64,000 nucleotides of DNA from Janthinobacterium sp. TND4EL3 (GCF_900156175.1 NZ_FTMV01000008.1:1-64000), one strand, 5' to 3'; positions 17,440 through 29,282 are shown, counted from the stretch's first letter. Notes: generated from the sequence alone by a model not told the origin. Numbers and translations are program-made.

Positions 17440-18537
17440 ATGGACAACGATAGCCGCGCCTGCGTGCTGTATGTGGATGACGAAGCGCTCGCCTGCAAGT
17501 ATTTCGAGCGCGCCGTCGGCCAGCGCTACCGCGTGCTGACGGCGCAGAGCGTCGATGCGGCACTGGCCCTGCTGGAAGACGAGGCCGCCCACGTCGACGT
17601 GCTCGTCACCGACTACCGCATGCCGGACCGCCTGGGCAGCGAATTGCTGCAGGAAGTGGCGCAGCGCCATCCGCACATCGTCTGCATGCTCGTCACCGCC
17701 TACGCGGACAAGGACGTGCTGCTCGAACTGATCAATGGCGGCGCGCTGTTCCGTTTGCTGGAAAAGCCGCTCGACCTGGCCGCCATGCAAACGGCGCTGC
17801 AGTTGGCCGTGCAGACGGGGCGCGAGCGGGCCGCGCGCCGCCAGGGCCTGGTGGCGATGGAAGAATCGCTCGCTTTCCTCGCGCATGAATTGAACACGCC
17901 GCTGGCGGCCATCGCCAATTTCGCGCGCGGCATCGAACGGCGCGCGCAGGCGGCCGGCGCGCCCCAGGCCGAAATCGGCGAGGCGGCCGCCCTGATGCAC
18001 GGCAATGCGCGCTATTGCCTGTCCGTGCTGGCCAGCTTCGTCGACACGGTGCGCCTGGCCAGCGCCGGGCCCGGCATGCAGGGCGGGCGCCGCGCGGGCA
18101 GCGCGCGCCAGCTGCTGGCGGCCCTGCTCGACAGCTATCCGCTCAGCGCGGCCCAGCGCACGGCCATCAGCGTCGAGACGGACGACGACTTTGCCATCGC
18201 CGAGTCGCCCAACTGCGTGGCCCTGATCGTCTCGTCCGTGCTGGGCAACGCCTTGCGCTCGGTCAATGATCAAGCCCATCCGCACATCAGCATCCGCATC
18301 GGCGCCGGCCACATCAAGGTGCGCGACAATGGCGCCGGCATCGCCCCCGAGATCGTCGGGCAGCTGTTGATCGACCCCGTCAGTGCCAGCAGCGAAGGCG
18401 GCAAGGGCTGGGGCATGGTGTTTTGCCACCGCATGATGCAATCGTTCGGCGGCAATCTCGACATCGCCACCGAGTTGGGCAGTTCCACCACGGTCACCCT
18501 GAATTTTCCAGTACACATAAGGAACGAGCATGATTGA
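17440..18537 (+). CDS. phcR: PhcR-like receiver-histidine kinase hybrid
   Basis: 365 residues, starting one base after the upstream stop. An N-terminal receiver (VLYVDDE, phosphoacceptor D58 in VTDYRMPD, Lys in LLEKPLD) is joined to a histidine-kinase-like output with FLAHELNTPLAAI (His149), a SVLGNALRSV N-box and VRDNGAGIAPE. There is no DNA-binding domain. This receiver-then-kinase order is the unusual architecture of Ralstonia PhcR. Phosphorylation by the adjacent sensor probably sets the state of a downstream regulator, which is not encoded in this window. Confidence 0.73.
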   Translation: MDNDSRACVLYVDDEALACKYFERAVGQRYRVLTAQSVDAALALLEDEAAHVDVLVTDYRMPDRLGSELLQEVAQRHPHIVCMLVTAYADKDVLLELINGGALFRLLEKPLDLAAMQTALQLAVQTGRERAARRQGLVAMEESLAFLAHELNTPLAAIANFARGIERRAQAAGAPQAEIGEAAALMHGNARYCLSVLASFVDTVRLASAGPGMQGGRRAGSARQLLAALLDSYPLSAAQRTAISVETDDDFAIAESPNCVALIVSSVLGNALRSVNDQAHPHISIRIGAGHIKVRDNGAGIAPEIVGQLLIDPVSASSEGGKGWGMVFCHRMMQSFGGNLDIATELGSSTTVTLNFPVHIRNEHD

Positions 18538-19543
18538 CGCCAATCTGCGTTTGCCGGCTCAGCTTGAGCCGGCGCAAGGCTTGCCGACGATACTCTACGT
18601 CGATGACGAGGCGAACGCCCTCAAATACTTCCAGCGCGCCATCGCGCCGCTGGCCGACGTGCTGACGGCCACCTCGGTCGAGGAAGGCAAGCGCATCCTC
18701 GACGAGCACGCCGACCGCATCGCCGTGCTGGTGTCGGACCAGCGCATGCCTGGCGCCTACGGCAACGAGCTGCTGTCGTATGCCTGGGACCGCCATCCGC
18801 ACATCGTGCGCATACTTACCACCGCATATTCCGAGCTGGAACATACGGTGGAAGCCGTCAACCAGGGGCAGATCCACCGCTACATCCAGAAGCCGTGGGA
18901 TATCGCGGCGCTGCGCATGGAACTCAAGCAGGCGCTGGAACTGGCGCGGCTGCGCAATGAACACGCGCAATTGCTGCGCGAAAAGCTGATGGTGCGCCAG
19001 CGGCAAGCCGTTGCCAACCGCATCGGCACCCTGTACGCCCTGTGCGCCAGCCTGGCCGGTCCGGAACAGCAGCTGCCCGTGGAAGCGTATCTGTCCGCCG
19101 CGCTGACGGCCGGCGTCACGCCGCCCGAACCGGACTGGCTGCTGATGGATTATGCCGACCTGGTCAGCTCGGAAGCGTTCCGCAGCACGGCCTTTGCCGC
19201 CGCCGTGCGCCAGCAGCTCGACACGCTCGAGCGCGAGCATCCGGGGCGCGGCGTGGAACAGGCCATCGACATGCTGGCGCCCGTGTTTGGCGCGGCGCTG
19301 CAAAACCAGGGCGGCACGGCGCTGTTCCTCGACGGCCGCCTGCTGACGGAATTCCTGGAAACGCCGACCGGCACGCCCGTGTCCGCCATCCATACCTTCT
19401 GGCTGGCCAGCCTGCTGTGGCTGGCGCGGCGCGGCTGGTCCTTGCAGCTAAGCAAGGTGGAGCAGGGCTTGCAGGGCAGGCTGGTGCAGGCTGAACCGGC
19501 CCTCACGCCTGATCACCTGGCGGCGTGGATCGAACAGTTCTGA
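18530..19543 (+). CDS. phcQ: PhcQ-like response regulator
   Basis: 337 residues. The ATG at 18530 lies inside the end of phcR and has AAGGA upstream. The receiver domain has ILYVDDE, phosphoacceptor D70 in VSDQRMPG and Lys in YIQKPWD. A coiled-coil segment (about 140-175) leads to a C-terminal region of unknown fold without helix-turn-helix, GGDEF or HD motifs. Position and architecture match PhcQ. The last 41 bases overlap the convergent TonB-like gene. Confidence 0.7.
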   Translation: MIDANLRLPAQLEPAQGLPTILYVDDEANALKYFQRAIAPLADVLTATSVEEGKRILDEHADRIAVLVSDQRMPGAYGNELLSYAWDRHPHIVRILTTAYSELEHTVEAVNQGQIHRYIQKPWDIAALRMELKQALELARLRNEHAQLLREKLMVRQRQAVANRIGTLYALCASLAGPEQQLPVEAYLSAALTAGVTPPEPDWLLMDYADLVSSEAFRSTAFAAAVRQQLDTLEREHPGRGVEQAIDMLAPVFGAALQNQGGTALFLDGRLLTEFLETPTGTPVSAIHTFWLASLLWLARRGWSLQLSKVEQGLQGRLVQAEPALTPDHLAAWIEQF

Positions 19544-20207
19544 GGGGTGCCCGCGCCTGGGAGTCCAGTTGCCAGACGTAGCTGGCGCGCGTCCATTGCT
19601 GCACCGGCGCGCCGTCCTGCAGGGCGGGCGCGAAGCGGCAGGCGCTGAGGGCGGCGCGGGCCGCCTCGTCCAGCTGCGGGTGGCCGCTGCTGCGTTCGAG
19701 CCGCGATTCCTGCACCAGGCCATCGGTGCCGATCAACAAGCCCAGGTAGGTCGTGCCTTGCGCTCCTTGCGCCTGGGCGGCGGCCGGATAGTCGGGACGT
19801 GCGCAGTGGCGCACGTCCACGGGAAACGCGCGGATGGCGGCGGCGCCATTGGCGAGCACGGCCGTTGGCCGCGCCGTTTCCATGCTGACGGGCAGCGCCA
19901 CCCATGCCTTGCTGGCCTTGCCATCGACCCGATAGGGCTGGAAACGGCACCGCAGCGCCATTGCGCGCGCCGCCGCATCGAGCCCGGCGTGGCCGCTGCT
20001 GCGCTCCACATGCGCTTCGGCGATGCTGCCATCTTCGCGCAACAGCAGCCGCAGCCGCGCCGTGCCTTGCTGCGGCGCGGCCGTGGCAGGCGGCACGACG
20101 GGCGGGCAGTGCGGCGGCGGCATGGCGGCATCTGCCGCGTGGACATGGCCGGCTGCTGCCAGCAGGGCGGCTGCCAGCAGGCTGCCACGTGGGTTGATAC
20201 GGATCAA
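19503..20207 (-). CDS. periplasmic protein with two TonB C-terminal domains
   Basis: 234 residues from a TTG at 20207, preceded by TAGGAAC. A signal peptide (LLAAALLAAAGHVHA) is followed by two TonB_C-type repeats, each containing LLLREDGSIAEAHVERSSGH / LLIGTDGLVQESRLERSSGH and an RCRFQP / ACRFAP block. A proline-rich spacer and N-terminal membrane anchor, as in true TonB, are missing, so energy transduction is doubtful. The function is unknown. The 3' end overlaps phcQ convergently by 41 bases. Confidence 0.78.
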   Translation of the reverse strand: MIRINPRGSLLAAALLAAAGHVHAADAAMPPPHCPPVVPPATAAPQQGTARLRLLLREDGSIAEAHVERSSGHAGLDAAARAMALRCRFQPYRVDGKASKAWVALPVSMETARPTAVLANGAAAIRAFPVDVRHCARPDYPAAAQAQGAQGTTYLGLLIGTDGLVQESRLERSSGHPQLDEAARAALSACRFAPALQDGAPVQQWTRASYVWQLDSQARAPLRTVRSTPPGDQA

Positions 20208-20266
20208 AGCAGTTCCTAAAGAAAACAGGGCCGCGCGGGCCCCGTGTGCAGCGGCGGTGGGCGGGC

Positions 20267-20794
20267 TTAGCGTTCCGCCGCCGCCTTCAGGTTGTTCAAA
20301 CCTTTTTCAAAATCCTTGCCTATCATCCGGTCCATGCTGACGAAGACCGTCATGACCTTGCTGACGTAGGGGCTGGGGCCGGTCATGGTCCAGTTCACCT
20401 TGGTGCTGTCGCCTTCGGGCGCCATGGTGAAGGTGGTGGTGTTGTGGCTTTCGAACGGTTTCAGGAAGTCCAGCTTGATGACGGTGCGCTCAGGCTGGGT
20501 CGCTTCCGTGATTTCCATGCGGCCCGCACCCACCTTGTCATTGCCTTGCCATGCATATTGCGCGCCCTGGCCGCTGGTCGGGCCCGTGAACGTGCGGCGC
20601 ATGGCCGGATCGAGCTTTTCCCACGGCGACCAGGCGGCCCAGTAGTGGAAGTCCGTGATCAGCCCGGCGATTTTCTCGGGCGGCGCCTTGATGGTGATTT
20701 CGCGCTGGACACTGAAAGTGTCGGGTTTGGTGGTGGCATAGCCGAGGATGGCGGCGACGACGACAACGATCAGCAGCAGGGTTTTTTTGATCAT
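20267..20794 (-). CDS. SRPBCC (polyketide cyclase/START-like) family protein
   Basis: 175 residues from the ATG at 20794, chosen because GGAGAG stands just before it. An N-terminal hydrophobic helix (MIKKTLLLIVVVVAAILGYA) anchors or exports the protein. The rest is an SRPBCC fold: FSVQREITIKAPPEKIAGLITDFHYWAAWSPWEKLDP at the start, and a C-terminal helix MIGKDFEKGLNNLKAAAE. This family binds hydrophobic ligands in a deep pocket; the ligand is unknown. Confidence 0.82.
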   Translation of the reverse strand: MIKKTLLLIVVVVAAILGYATTKPDTFSVQREITIKAPPEKIAGLITDFHYWAAWSPWEKLDPAMRRTFTGPTSGQGAQYAWQGNDKVGAGRMEITEATQPERTVIKLDFLKPFESHNTTTFTMAPEGDSTKVNWTMTGPSPYVSKVMTVFVSMDRMIGKDFEKGLNNLKAAAER

Positions 20795-21009
20795 ATGCTC
20801 TCCAAATCTCGAATGGTCGATGCGAACGAATCCAGGCAATCTTAGCAGATATGAATGGCTGTGCGCGGCCTGTTGGCCTTTATTTGCGCCAGTTCGGGGC
20901 CAGGCCGCGCGCCTGCCCGCTTTTCGCCGCGTACAGGCGCGCACGCCTCGTTTGTGGCGCGGACCCGCGTCCGCTAGAATGCTGGCCTGCAAAGATTTCA
21001 GAGGGAAAT

Positions 21010-21795
21010 ATGATTCATCGATCGATCGCCAGGCTGACCCTGGCGTGCGGCGTGCTGGCGTCCGCCTTTGCCGCGAACCTGGCGCATGCCGATGCCTGTC
21101 CTGCCCATTACGTCGATGGCCGCAAGCCGGAAATCACCAACCCCAAGCTGGACGTGGCGACCCAGGAGCTGTGCTACAAGGTGTTTGGCGTGATGCATTC
21201 GGGCATCACGCGCACGCCGCTGTGGTCGGCTGAGCATTTGACGGCGGACAAGCTGGACGCGGCGCAGGACTTGTCCCGTGAAAACTCCTTCCATGCCGAA
21301 CGCAAGCTGCCCGCCGCCCAGCGCGCGGAGCTGGCCGACTATGCGCGCAGCGGCTTCGACCGCGGCCACATGGCGCCCAACGGCGACATGCCGGACCGCC
21401 AGAGCCAGCGCGACAGCTTTACCCTGGCCAATATGGTGCCGCAAGACGCGCGCAACAACCGCTATGTGTGGGCCGGCATCGAAGGCGCAGTGCGCAAGAT
21501 GGCGAAGAAGGAGGGCGACCTGTACGTGATCACGGGGCCGGCTTTCATCGGCGGCAACCTGCGCAAGGTGGGAAGAGTCATCGTGCCCAGCCATCTGTAC
21601 AAGGCCGTGTACAGCACGCGCCAGCGCGCCGGCGCCGCCTATTTCATCGAAAACGTCGACACCAAGCAGTATGAAGTGCTGAGCATTGCGCAACTGGAAG
21701 ACAAAATAGGCATCGATCTGTTACCGTCGCTGACGCGGCAGCAGAAACTGCGCATGCTGAGTTTGCCCAAGATCAATAGCAAGTCCAAGAAATAA
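21010..21795 (+). CDS. secreted DNA/RNA non-specific endonuclease
   Basis: 261 residues; the ATG at 21010 follows GAGGGAAAT. A signal peptide ends near LAHADA. The nuclease signature is DRGHMAPNGDM (D117-R118-G119-H120), with the metal-binding Asn in PQDARNNRYVW, as in Serratia nuclease/NucA. It degrades extracellular or periplasmic DNA and RNA with a Mg-dependent His/Asn mechanism. No immunity gene is evident next to it, which favours nutrient scavenging over toxin use. Confidence 0.9.
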   Translation: MIHRSIARLTLACGVLASAFAANLAHADACPAHYVDGRKPEITNPKLDVATQELCYKVFGVMHSGITRTPLWSAEHLTADKLDAAQDLSRENSFHAERKLPAAQRAELADYARSGFDRGHMAPNGDMPDRQSQRDSFTLANMVPQDARNNRYVWAGIEGAVRKMAKKEGDLYVITGPAFIGGNLRKVGRVIVPSHLYKAVYSTRQRAGAAYFIENVDTKQYEVLSIAQLEDKIGIDLLPSLTRQQKLRMLSLPKINSKSKK

Positions 21796-21819
21796 CAAGA
21801 CCGTCGAAAAGGAAATCCC

Positions 21820-22074
21820 ATGTGCGCAAAGAAATTCGTCCCGTACGCCAATGAAAGCGATGTGCTGGAAATCGGCAATCTGACCATCGAAAACCGCATC
21901 GACCGCATCAGCCTCAGCGGCGACATCGACCTGACCCTGGACAAGCCGGGCCTGGCCCTGGCGAAACAGCTGCAGAAGCTGCTGGCCGACGTGGTGGCCC
22001 AGCTGGAAAAGCGGGAACTGCCGGACCAGCTGCCGCCGCCCGAGGTGACGTCGGTGGCAAATCCGTTTGAATAG
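21820..22074 (+). CDS. small conserved-looking hypothetical protein
   Basis: 84 residues, no signal peptide. It reads MCAKKFVPYANESDVLEIGN and then IDRISLSGDIDLTLDKPGLALAKQ, followed by a helical QLQKLLADVVAQLE segment. It lies 24 bases after the nuclease gene on the same strand, with AAAAGGAAA before its start, and probably shares its transcript. No function can be named. Confidence 0.7.
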   Translation: MCAKKFVPYANESDVLEIGNLTIENRIDRISLSGDIDLTLDKPGLALAKQLQKLLADVVAQLEKRELPDQLPPPEVTSVANPFE

Positions 22075-22085
22075 GGACCAAAAAA

Positions 22086-22105
22086 ACGCCTCCCGAAGGA
22101 GGCGT
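22086..22105. terminator. bidirectional terminator
   Basis: ACGCCTCC-CGAA-GGAGGCGT forms an 8-bp stem with a tetraloop between convergent genes. A run of A lies on its left, giving U-run termination for the minus-strand receptor gene. Confidence 0.7.
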
Positions 22106-22126
22106 CAAGAGCATGCTTGCAGCTAA

Positions 22127-25018
<2,892 letters not shown>

Positions 25019-25106
25019 CAGTTTTCAACTGCTGAACACATGGCCGTCCATCGTTGTGCAATGTTCGGCTTTCCCGGTCTAGTGAATCGCTTCAGCGATT
25101 TTTGTT

Positions 25107-25130
25107 GCCAAACCGTATAAACAGTTTGGC
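25107..25130. promoter_or_regulatory. inverted repeat upstream of a TonB receptor
   Basis: GCCAAAC-N10-GTTTGGC, a perfect 7-bp inverted repeat about 90 bases upstream of the receptor start. It has the size and symmetry of an operator for a dimeric repressor or activator. The cognate regulator is not in the window. Confidence 0.35.
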
Positions 25131-25569
25131 CTAGACCTTTATCAAAACATCTTCGGAAACGTCGCGCTATGTTTTTTTCAATATTGTCACGTTGGCACAA
25201 CAGTTCATCTAGAATATTTCTGCGCTTACATATTTGATAAAAAATTGATTGAGTAAAAAAGAAATTGTGCTAACAAATTCCCTTGCATTGTATTTTTATT
25301 AATATCATTTCATCGATGAATATTCTATAAGTTGCTGTTTTATATGGGTTTATTCTGCGTTGCGCCAGGGCGGAAAGGAATTATCATCTTCCGCGTATGT
25401 CCATGTAAGTTGCAAATGCTTACATCTGTAATATTTTGCGGATGCACAATTTTGGTGCGCTGATCTTTATTGCTGGTCTGGCCGTGAGCGCCGAGATAAT
25501 CACGGGAGATAATCAGATAACATCGGAAGATAATCGAGGATTGATGTTGCGATGCATCATTTTCGTGCA

Positions 25570-25600
25570 TAAAAAAAGCCGCCAGCATTATGCTGGCGGC
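25570..25600 (-). terminator. rho-independent terminator of the M16 gene
   Basis: On the minus strand GCCGCCAGCA-TAA-TGCTGGCGGC (10-bp stem) is followed by a run of seven or eight T. It lies 32 bases beyond the stop of the M16 peptidase. Confidence 0.85.
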
Positions 25601-25631
25601 CATGGCTGCATTTATCTGGTGCGTGCCGCGA

Positions 25632-28523
25632 TTATTTGGCGAAGGCCTGCGCCGCCGGCGTCACGGTGACGGCCTCCGGCTTGATGCCCAGCTTCATCGC
25701 GCCGATGACCTTGTCTTCATCGAGCAGGGCCTGCGGCTTGTTGCCGTCGTATTTGATGGGCGAAAACGCGTCGCTGACGAGCTTTTCCTTCAAGCCGGCC
25801 GCGTCCTTGGCGACGATCACCACGGACAGGTTCTGCGCCGACAGGTGCTGTTGGATGGCGCGGTTGACATCCTGCACCGTCAGTTTCGACAAGCCATCAC
25901 GCATCAGCTTGGTGAACTCGGGCGTGCCATACCATTGCGAATCGAGCGCGTAACCGAGTTGCTGGTCCTGCGTCGAGGTCATGACGAAGACGTTCTTCAT
26001 CAGGTAGTCGCGCGTGGTGGCGAAATCGTCCTGCGTCAGGCCGTTGTCGACCAGCTTGCCCAGCTCCGTCAGGGCCACGCGCAGGGCGAAATGGGCGTTC
26101 TCCGGCGCCACGGGGCGTATCCAGATTTCGAACAGCTGCGCCTTGCGGCCCAGGTTCGGGCTCGGGAAGAACTGGTACATGCCGCGCGGGAAGGCTTCGA
26201 TATACGCGTAATCGCCATAGTTCATGCCGCGGATTTCACGGATGCGCTGGTACAGATAGGAATTCGAGGCGCGGTGCTCGCCCAGCCACGTCTTCGCCAG
26301 CCACAGGGCGGGGAAGTCCGCGTGCGTGCGCGTCACGTCCAAAGGCAGGCCGAAGGAAATGGCCGTGGCGCGCGTGTTCTTCTCGATGATTTCCACTTCC
26401 AGCCCCTGCGCCTTGCGGCCCGCGGGCTTGACCGTGGCCGGCAGGCCGGGACCGGCCGGCAGCTTGCCCAGCGCCTGCGTCAGCGAGGCCGTCATGGCGT
26501 CGGAGACGTCGCCGGACATGCCCACCTTGACGGCGCCTTGCGCGTATGCCGTCTTCCAGAACTGTTTCACGTCGTCGAGGGTGATGGCGTCGATGCCGGC
26601 GACCGTGCCCAGCACGGGGTGGCCGTACGGCGTGCCCGCATACACGTTCGTCTGCAGACGCTCCTTGGCGAATTCCTCTTCGTTGTTGTCCTTCAGGTCC
26701 AGCAGCAGTGCGTTCTTCTGCGCATCCTTCAGGCGGCGGAAGTCGTCTTCGCGGAAACCGGGCGACAGCAGCAGGGGCAGGGCGATGTCGCTGAACTGGC
26801 TCCAGTTATCCCGGTTGATGGAACCCGTAAACGTCGTCATTTCCTTGTCCGCCTGCTGCGTGAAGCTGCCGGCCAGCGGGAACAGGGCCTGGTTGACTTC
26901 GTCGATCTTGCGCTCGGACGAGCCGCCCGAGGCCACCATGGCGGCCGTCAGCGCGGCCAGGCCTTCCTTGCCTTGCGGGTCGTGCGCGGAACCGGCCGCA
27001 AACAGCAGCTTGTAGCGGATCTGCGGCAGCGCCGACTTTTGCACCAGCACGTCGAACTTCGCGTTCGAAGCGGGCGGCAGCAGGCTGGCCAGCTTTGGCG
27101 TCGTGGCGATGGCGGCCGCCATCGGCGGGTTCGACAGGGTGGTCACCACCAGGCCGTCGTCCGTCAGGTATTTGCGCGCGGCCGCCTGCAGGTCGGCCGG
27201 CGTGAGCGTGTCGATCAGGCGATAGTACTGGTTGATGGTGGCATACGAGCGGTCGAAGTGCACGAACGACGCCAGGGTGCCGGCGATCTGCTCCGTGTTG
27301 TCGAGCGAGCGGATCAAGCCGTATTTTTCGGCCGACTTGGCGTCCGCCAGGTCTTTTTCGCTGACGGGCGTGTCGCGCAGCCGCGCCACGGTGGCCAATA
27401 TCGCGTCGCGCACGTAGACGGCGTCGGCGATGTTCTTCACGCGCGCGCCGATCACGGCCAGGGTCGGGTCGACCCGGTCCGGCGTCATCTCGAACAACTG
27501 GTCGACCTTCTGCTCGTTCTGCACCAGGCGTTTATACAGGGGCGAGGTGCGGCCGAACGACAGCGACAGCAAGGTCGCCAGGGCCGCCTGATCCTTGTCC
27601 TTCACGGAAAAGGCGGGTGCGTGGAAGCCCACGGCCACCCACGGCAGGGTCGGCGTGGGCCAGGCCACGTGCTTGTAGACGGGGCCATGCGGGGCCGGTT
27701 CCACGGGCACGGCCGCCTGCTGCTTGCCGCGCTGCCAGCCGCTCCAGTATTTTTCCACCAGGGCGATGGCCTTCTGCGGCTCGACGTCGCCGGCGATGAT
27801 GATGGTGGTGCGCTCGGGGCGGTACCAGCGGTCGAAGAAGATCTTCGAATACGCGTACTGGTTCGGCATGTCCTCGATGTCCTGGATGAAGCCCATCGTC
27901 GTGTGCTTGTAGGTATGCGTCGTGTAGGCGCTGTCGCGCATCACTTCGAACAGTTTCGAGACGGGATTGGCGCTGTTCTTGTTGTATTCGCCCAGCACGG
28001 CCCGCGATTCCGTCTTGAACGCGTCTTCCGCGTAATCGAGGTGCTGGAAGCGGTCCGCCTCCACCTTCAGCACGGTTTCCAGGTCATCCTTGGCAAACGT
28101 CGTGTGGTAATTGGTCAGGTCGTCGCTCGTGTAGGCGTTCTGGCGCGCGCCCGCCTTGGTGATGATTTCCTGGTATTTTTCGGGCGGATAGGCCTTGGTG
28201 CCGCGGAACATCATGTGCTCGAAGAAATGCGCGAAACCGGACTTGCCCGGCTCGACTTCATTGCGCGAGCCCGTCTGCACGGGGATGTGCAGCGAGACGA
28301 TGTTCGGGAAGCCGGTCGGCACGATGATGATCTTCAAACCGTTGGCCAGGGTTTTTTCCGTGGCCTTGAACGGCAGCAGGTCGGTCTTGGCAGCGGCGGC
28401 GCTTTTGGCGGCTGCGGGCTTTGCCGGCATGGCGGCAGCGGTTTGCTGGGCCAGGCTGGACGAGGCCATGGCCGACAGGGCCAGGGCGAAAGCGGGGATG
28501 AAAATGGGCATGACTCTTGACAC
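25632..28523 (-). CDS. M16-family zinc peptidase, two-lobe
   Basis: 963 residues from the GTG at 28523, chosen because AAGGAG sits five bases upstream; an ATG four codons later is possible. A signal peptide ends near SSLAQQ, then an Ala/Lys-rich linker. The first M16 lobe carries the inverted zinc motif HFFEH (H99, E102, H103) and the distal Glu in ESRAVLGE. The second lobe lacks HxxEH, as usual for the inactive half. Tandem pitrilysin-type proteases of this length work in the periplasm on peptides. Confidence 0.9.
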   Translation of the reverse strand: MSRVMPIFIPAFALALSAMASSSLAQQTAAAMPAKPAAAKSAAAAKTDLLPFKATEKTLANGLKIIIVPTGFPNIVSLHIPVQTGSRNEVEPGKSGFAHFFEHMMFRGTKAYPPEKYQEIITKAGARQNAYTSDDLTNYHTTFAKDDLETVLKVEADRFQHLDYAEDAFKTESRAVLGEYNKNSANPVSKLFEVMRDSAYTTHTYKHTTMGFIQDIEDMPNQYAYSKIFFDRWYRPERTTIIIAGDVEPQKAIALVEKYWSGWQRGKQQAAVPVEPAPHGPVYKHVAWPTPTLPWVAVGFHAPAFSVKDKDQAALATLLSLSFGRTSPLYKRLVQNEQKVDQLFEMTPDRVDPTLAVIGARVKNIADAVYVRDAILATVARLRDTPVSEKDLADAKSAEKYGLIRSLDNTEQIAGTLASFVHFDRSYATINQYYRLIDTLTPADLQAAARKYLTDDGLVVTTLSNPPMAAAIATTPKLASLLPPASNAKFDVLVQKSALPQIRYKLLFAAGSAHDPQGKEGLAALTAAMVASGGSSERKIDEVNQALFPLAGSFTQQADKEMTTFTGSINRDNWSQFSDIALPLLLSPGFREDDFRRLKDAQKNALLLDLKDNNEEEFAKERLQTNVYAGTPYGHPVLGTVAGIDAITLDDVKQFWKTAYAQGAVKVGMSGDVSDAMTASLTQALGKLPAGPGLPATVKPAGRKAQGLEVEIIEKNTRATAISFGLPLDVTRTHADFPALWLAKTWLGEHRASNSYLYQRIREIRGMNYGDYAYIEAFPRGMYQFFPSPNLGRKAQLFEIWIRPVAPENAHFALRVALTELGKLVDNGLTQDDFATTRDYLMKNVFVMTSTQDQQLGYALDSQWYGTPEFTKLMRDGLSKLTVQDVNRAIQQHLSAQNLSVVIVAKDAAGLKEKLVSDAFSPIKYDGNKPQALLDEDKVIGAMKLGIKPEAVTVTPAAQAFAK

Positions 28524-28624
28524 GAGGGCTCCTTCTTTTTTGGATGTTATGAAAGTGCAACACCACAGCATAGAAGATTCGTGCCGCCGTGCATAGGGGC
28601 AGTAGTTGCAACGAGGAAAGATGC

Positions 28625-28957
28625 CTAGAAGTCGGGCCGCAGCATGCGTGCCGTCAGGTGGCTGAGAAAATCGCGCCGGGTCAGCCGGAACAGGCGGATA
28701 TATACGATGCCGTGCGCACGCTCATGCTGGTACACGACGCGGATGTCGTGGCACAGGCGTTGCCAAACGTCCAGGCCGGGCTCGCGGGCCTCTTCGATGG
28801 GTGCGCCGCTGTCGGGATAGGCCTTCAGATCGGCCAGGAGTTGCCGAAAGTCCGAGCTGAACTGTTCGCAGGCCGCTGGCGCCTGGCGCGCCTCGAAGTC
28901 GCTGCGCAAGTCCCTGAAATCGGCAGCGGCGCTGTTCAGCACGACGATGCGCGTCAT
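28625..28957 (-). CDS. RelE/ParE-type toxin
   Basis: 110 residues. The fold signature is MTRIVVLNSAAADFRDL at the start, LKAYPDSGAPIEE, then DIRVVYQHERAHGIVYIRLFR, as in RelE/ParE toxins. It lies one base after the antitoxin gene at 28959 on the same strand, the usual antitoxin-first order. RelE members cut ribosome-bound mRNA and ParE members inhibit gyrase; which applies here cannot be decided by eye. Confidence 0.8.
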   Translation of the reverse strand: MTRIVVLNSAAADFRDLRSDFEARQAPAACEQFSSDFRQLLADLKAYPDSGAPIEEAREPGLDVWQRLCHDIRVVYQHERAHGIVYIRLFRLTRRDFLSHLTARMLRPDF

Positions 28958-28958
28958 C

Positions 28959-29282
28959 TCAAGCCTGGTCGAGGCTGGCGAGGAAATCTTCTTCGGCCAT
29001 CACGTCGCCACGCGCGATCTCCTGCTTGCCCATGGCAATCAGCTTCATGAACGCGTGCTGCTCCTGCATCTGTCGGGCCTGCCGCTTGCCTTCCTGGTAG
29101 GCGTGCATGGACAGCACGACCATCTTCGCTTCGCCATTTTGCGTGCTGATGAGGGGTTCGTGCTGGCCTGCGTCAAAGCTGCTGACGATTTCCGCCGTGT
29201 TGGCCTTCACATAGGAAATCGGCTTGATGCGTTCCTTGAGGTTCGTGGCGGCGCCTTGACTGAGAAAATGTGACACGACCAA
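28959..29282 (-). CDS. Phd/YefM-type antitoxin
   Basis: 107 residues if read from TTG at 29282; GTG at 29276 is an alternative and no ATG fits. The N-terminal DNA-binding part reads IKPISYVKANTAEIVSSFDAG followed by EPLISTQNGEAKMVVL, the Phd/YefM consensus. The C-terminal helix (QARQMQEQHAFMKLIAMGKQEI) would wrap the toxin. The start codon falls inside an inverted repeat that is the probable autoregulatory operator. Confidence 0.78.
   Translation of the reverse strand: MVVSHFLSQGAATNLKERIKPISYVKANTAEIVSSFDAGQHEPLISTQNGEAKMVVLSMHAYQEGKRQARQMQEQHAFMKLIAMGKQEIARGDVMAEEDFLASLDQA

Larger units (their letters stand above)
25019..25631. other. AT-rich intergenic region
   Basis: About 610 bases between the second TonB receptor and the M16 peptidase gene. 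It is AT-rich (especially 25130-25560) and contains the inverted repeat at 25107 and the peptidase terminator at 25570. A short plus-strand frame at 25436 has no ribosome-binding site or recognisable product. No other feature was found. Confidence 0.5.

Noticed and set aside
14698-19543. CqsA/JqsA-type autoinducer system
   Set aside because: No PLP-dependent synthase is present; the methyltransferase and hybrid regulator fit the Phc type better.
21010-22074. Nuclease toxin-immunity pair
   Set aside because: The nuclease has an ordinary Sec signal and no delivery domain; the 84-residue partner has no immunity-like features.
25590-28520. 976-codon plus-strand frame opposite the M16 peptidase
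   Set aside because: Repetitive Arg/His/Gly-rich shadow translation; the minus-strand gene has HFFEH and a good ribosome-binding site.
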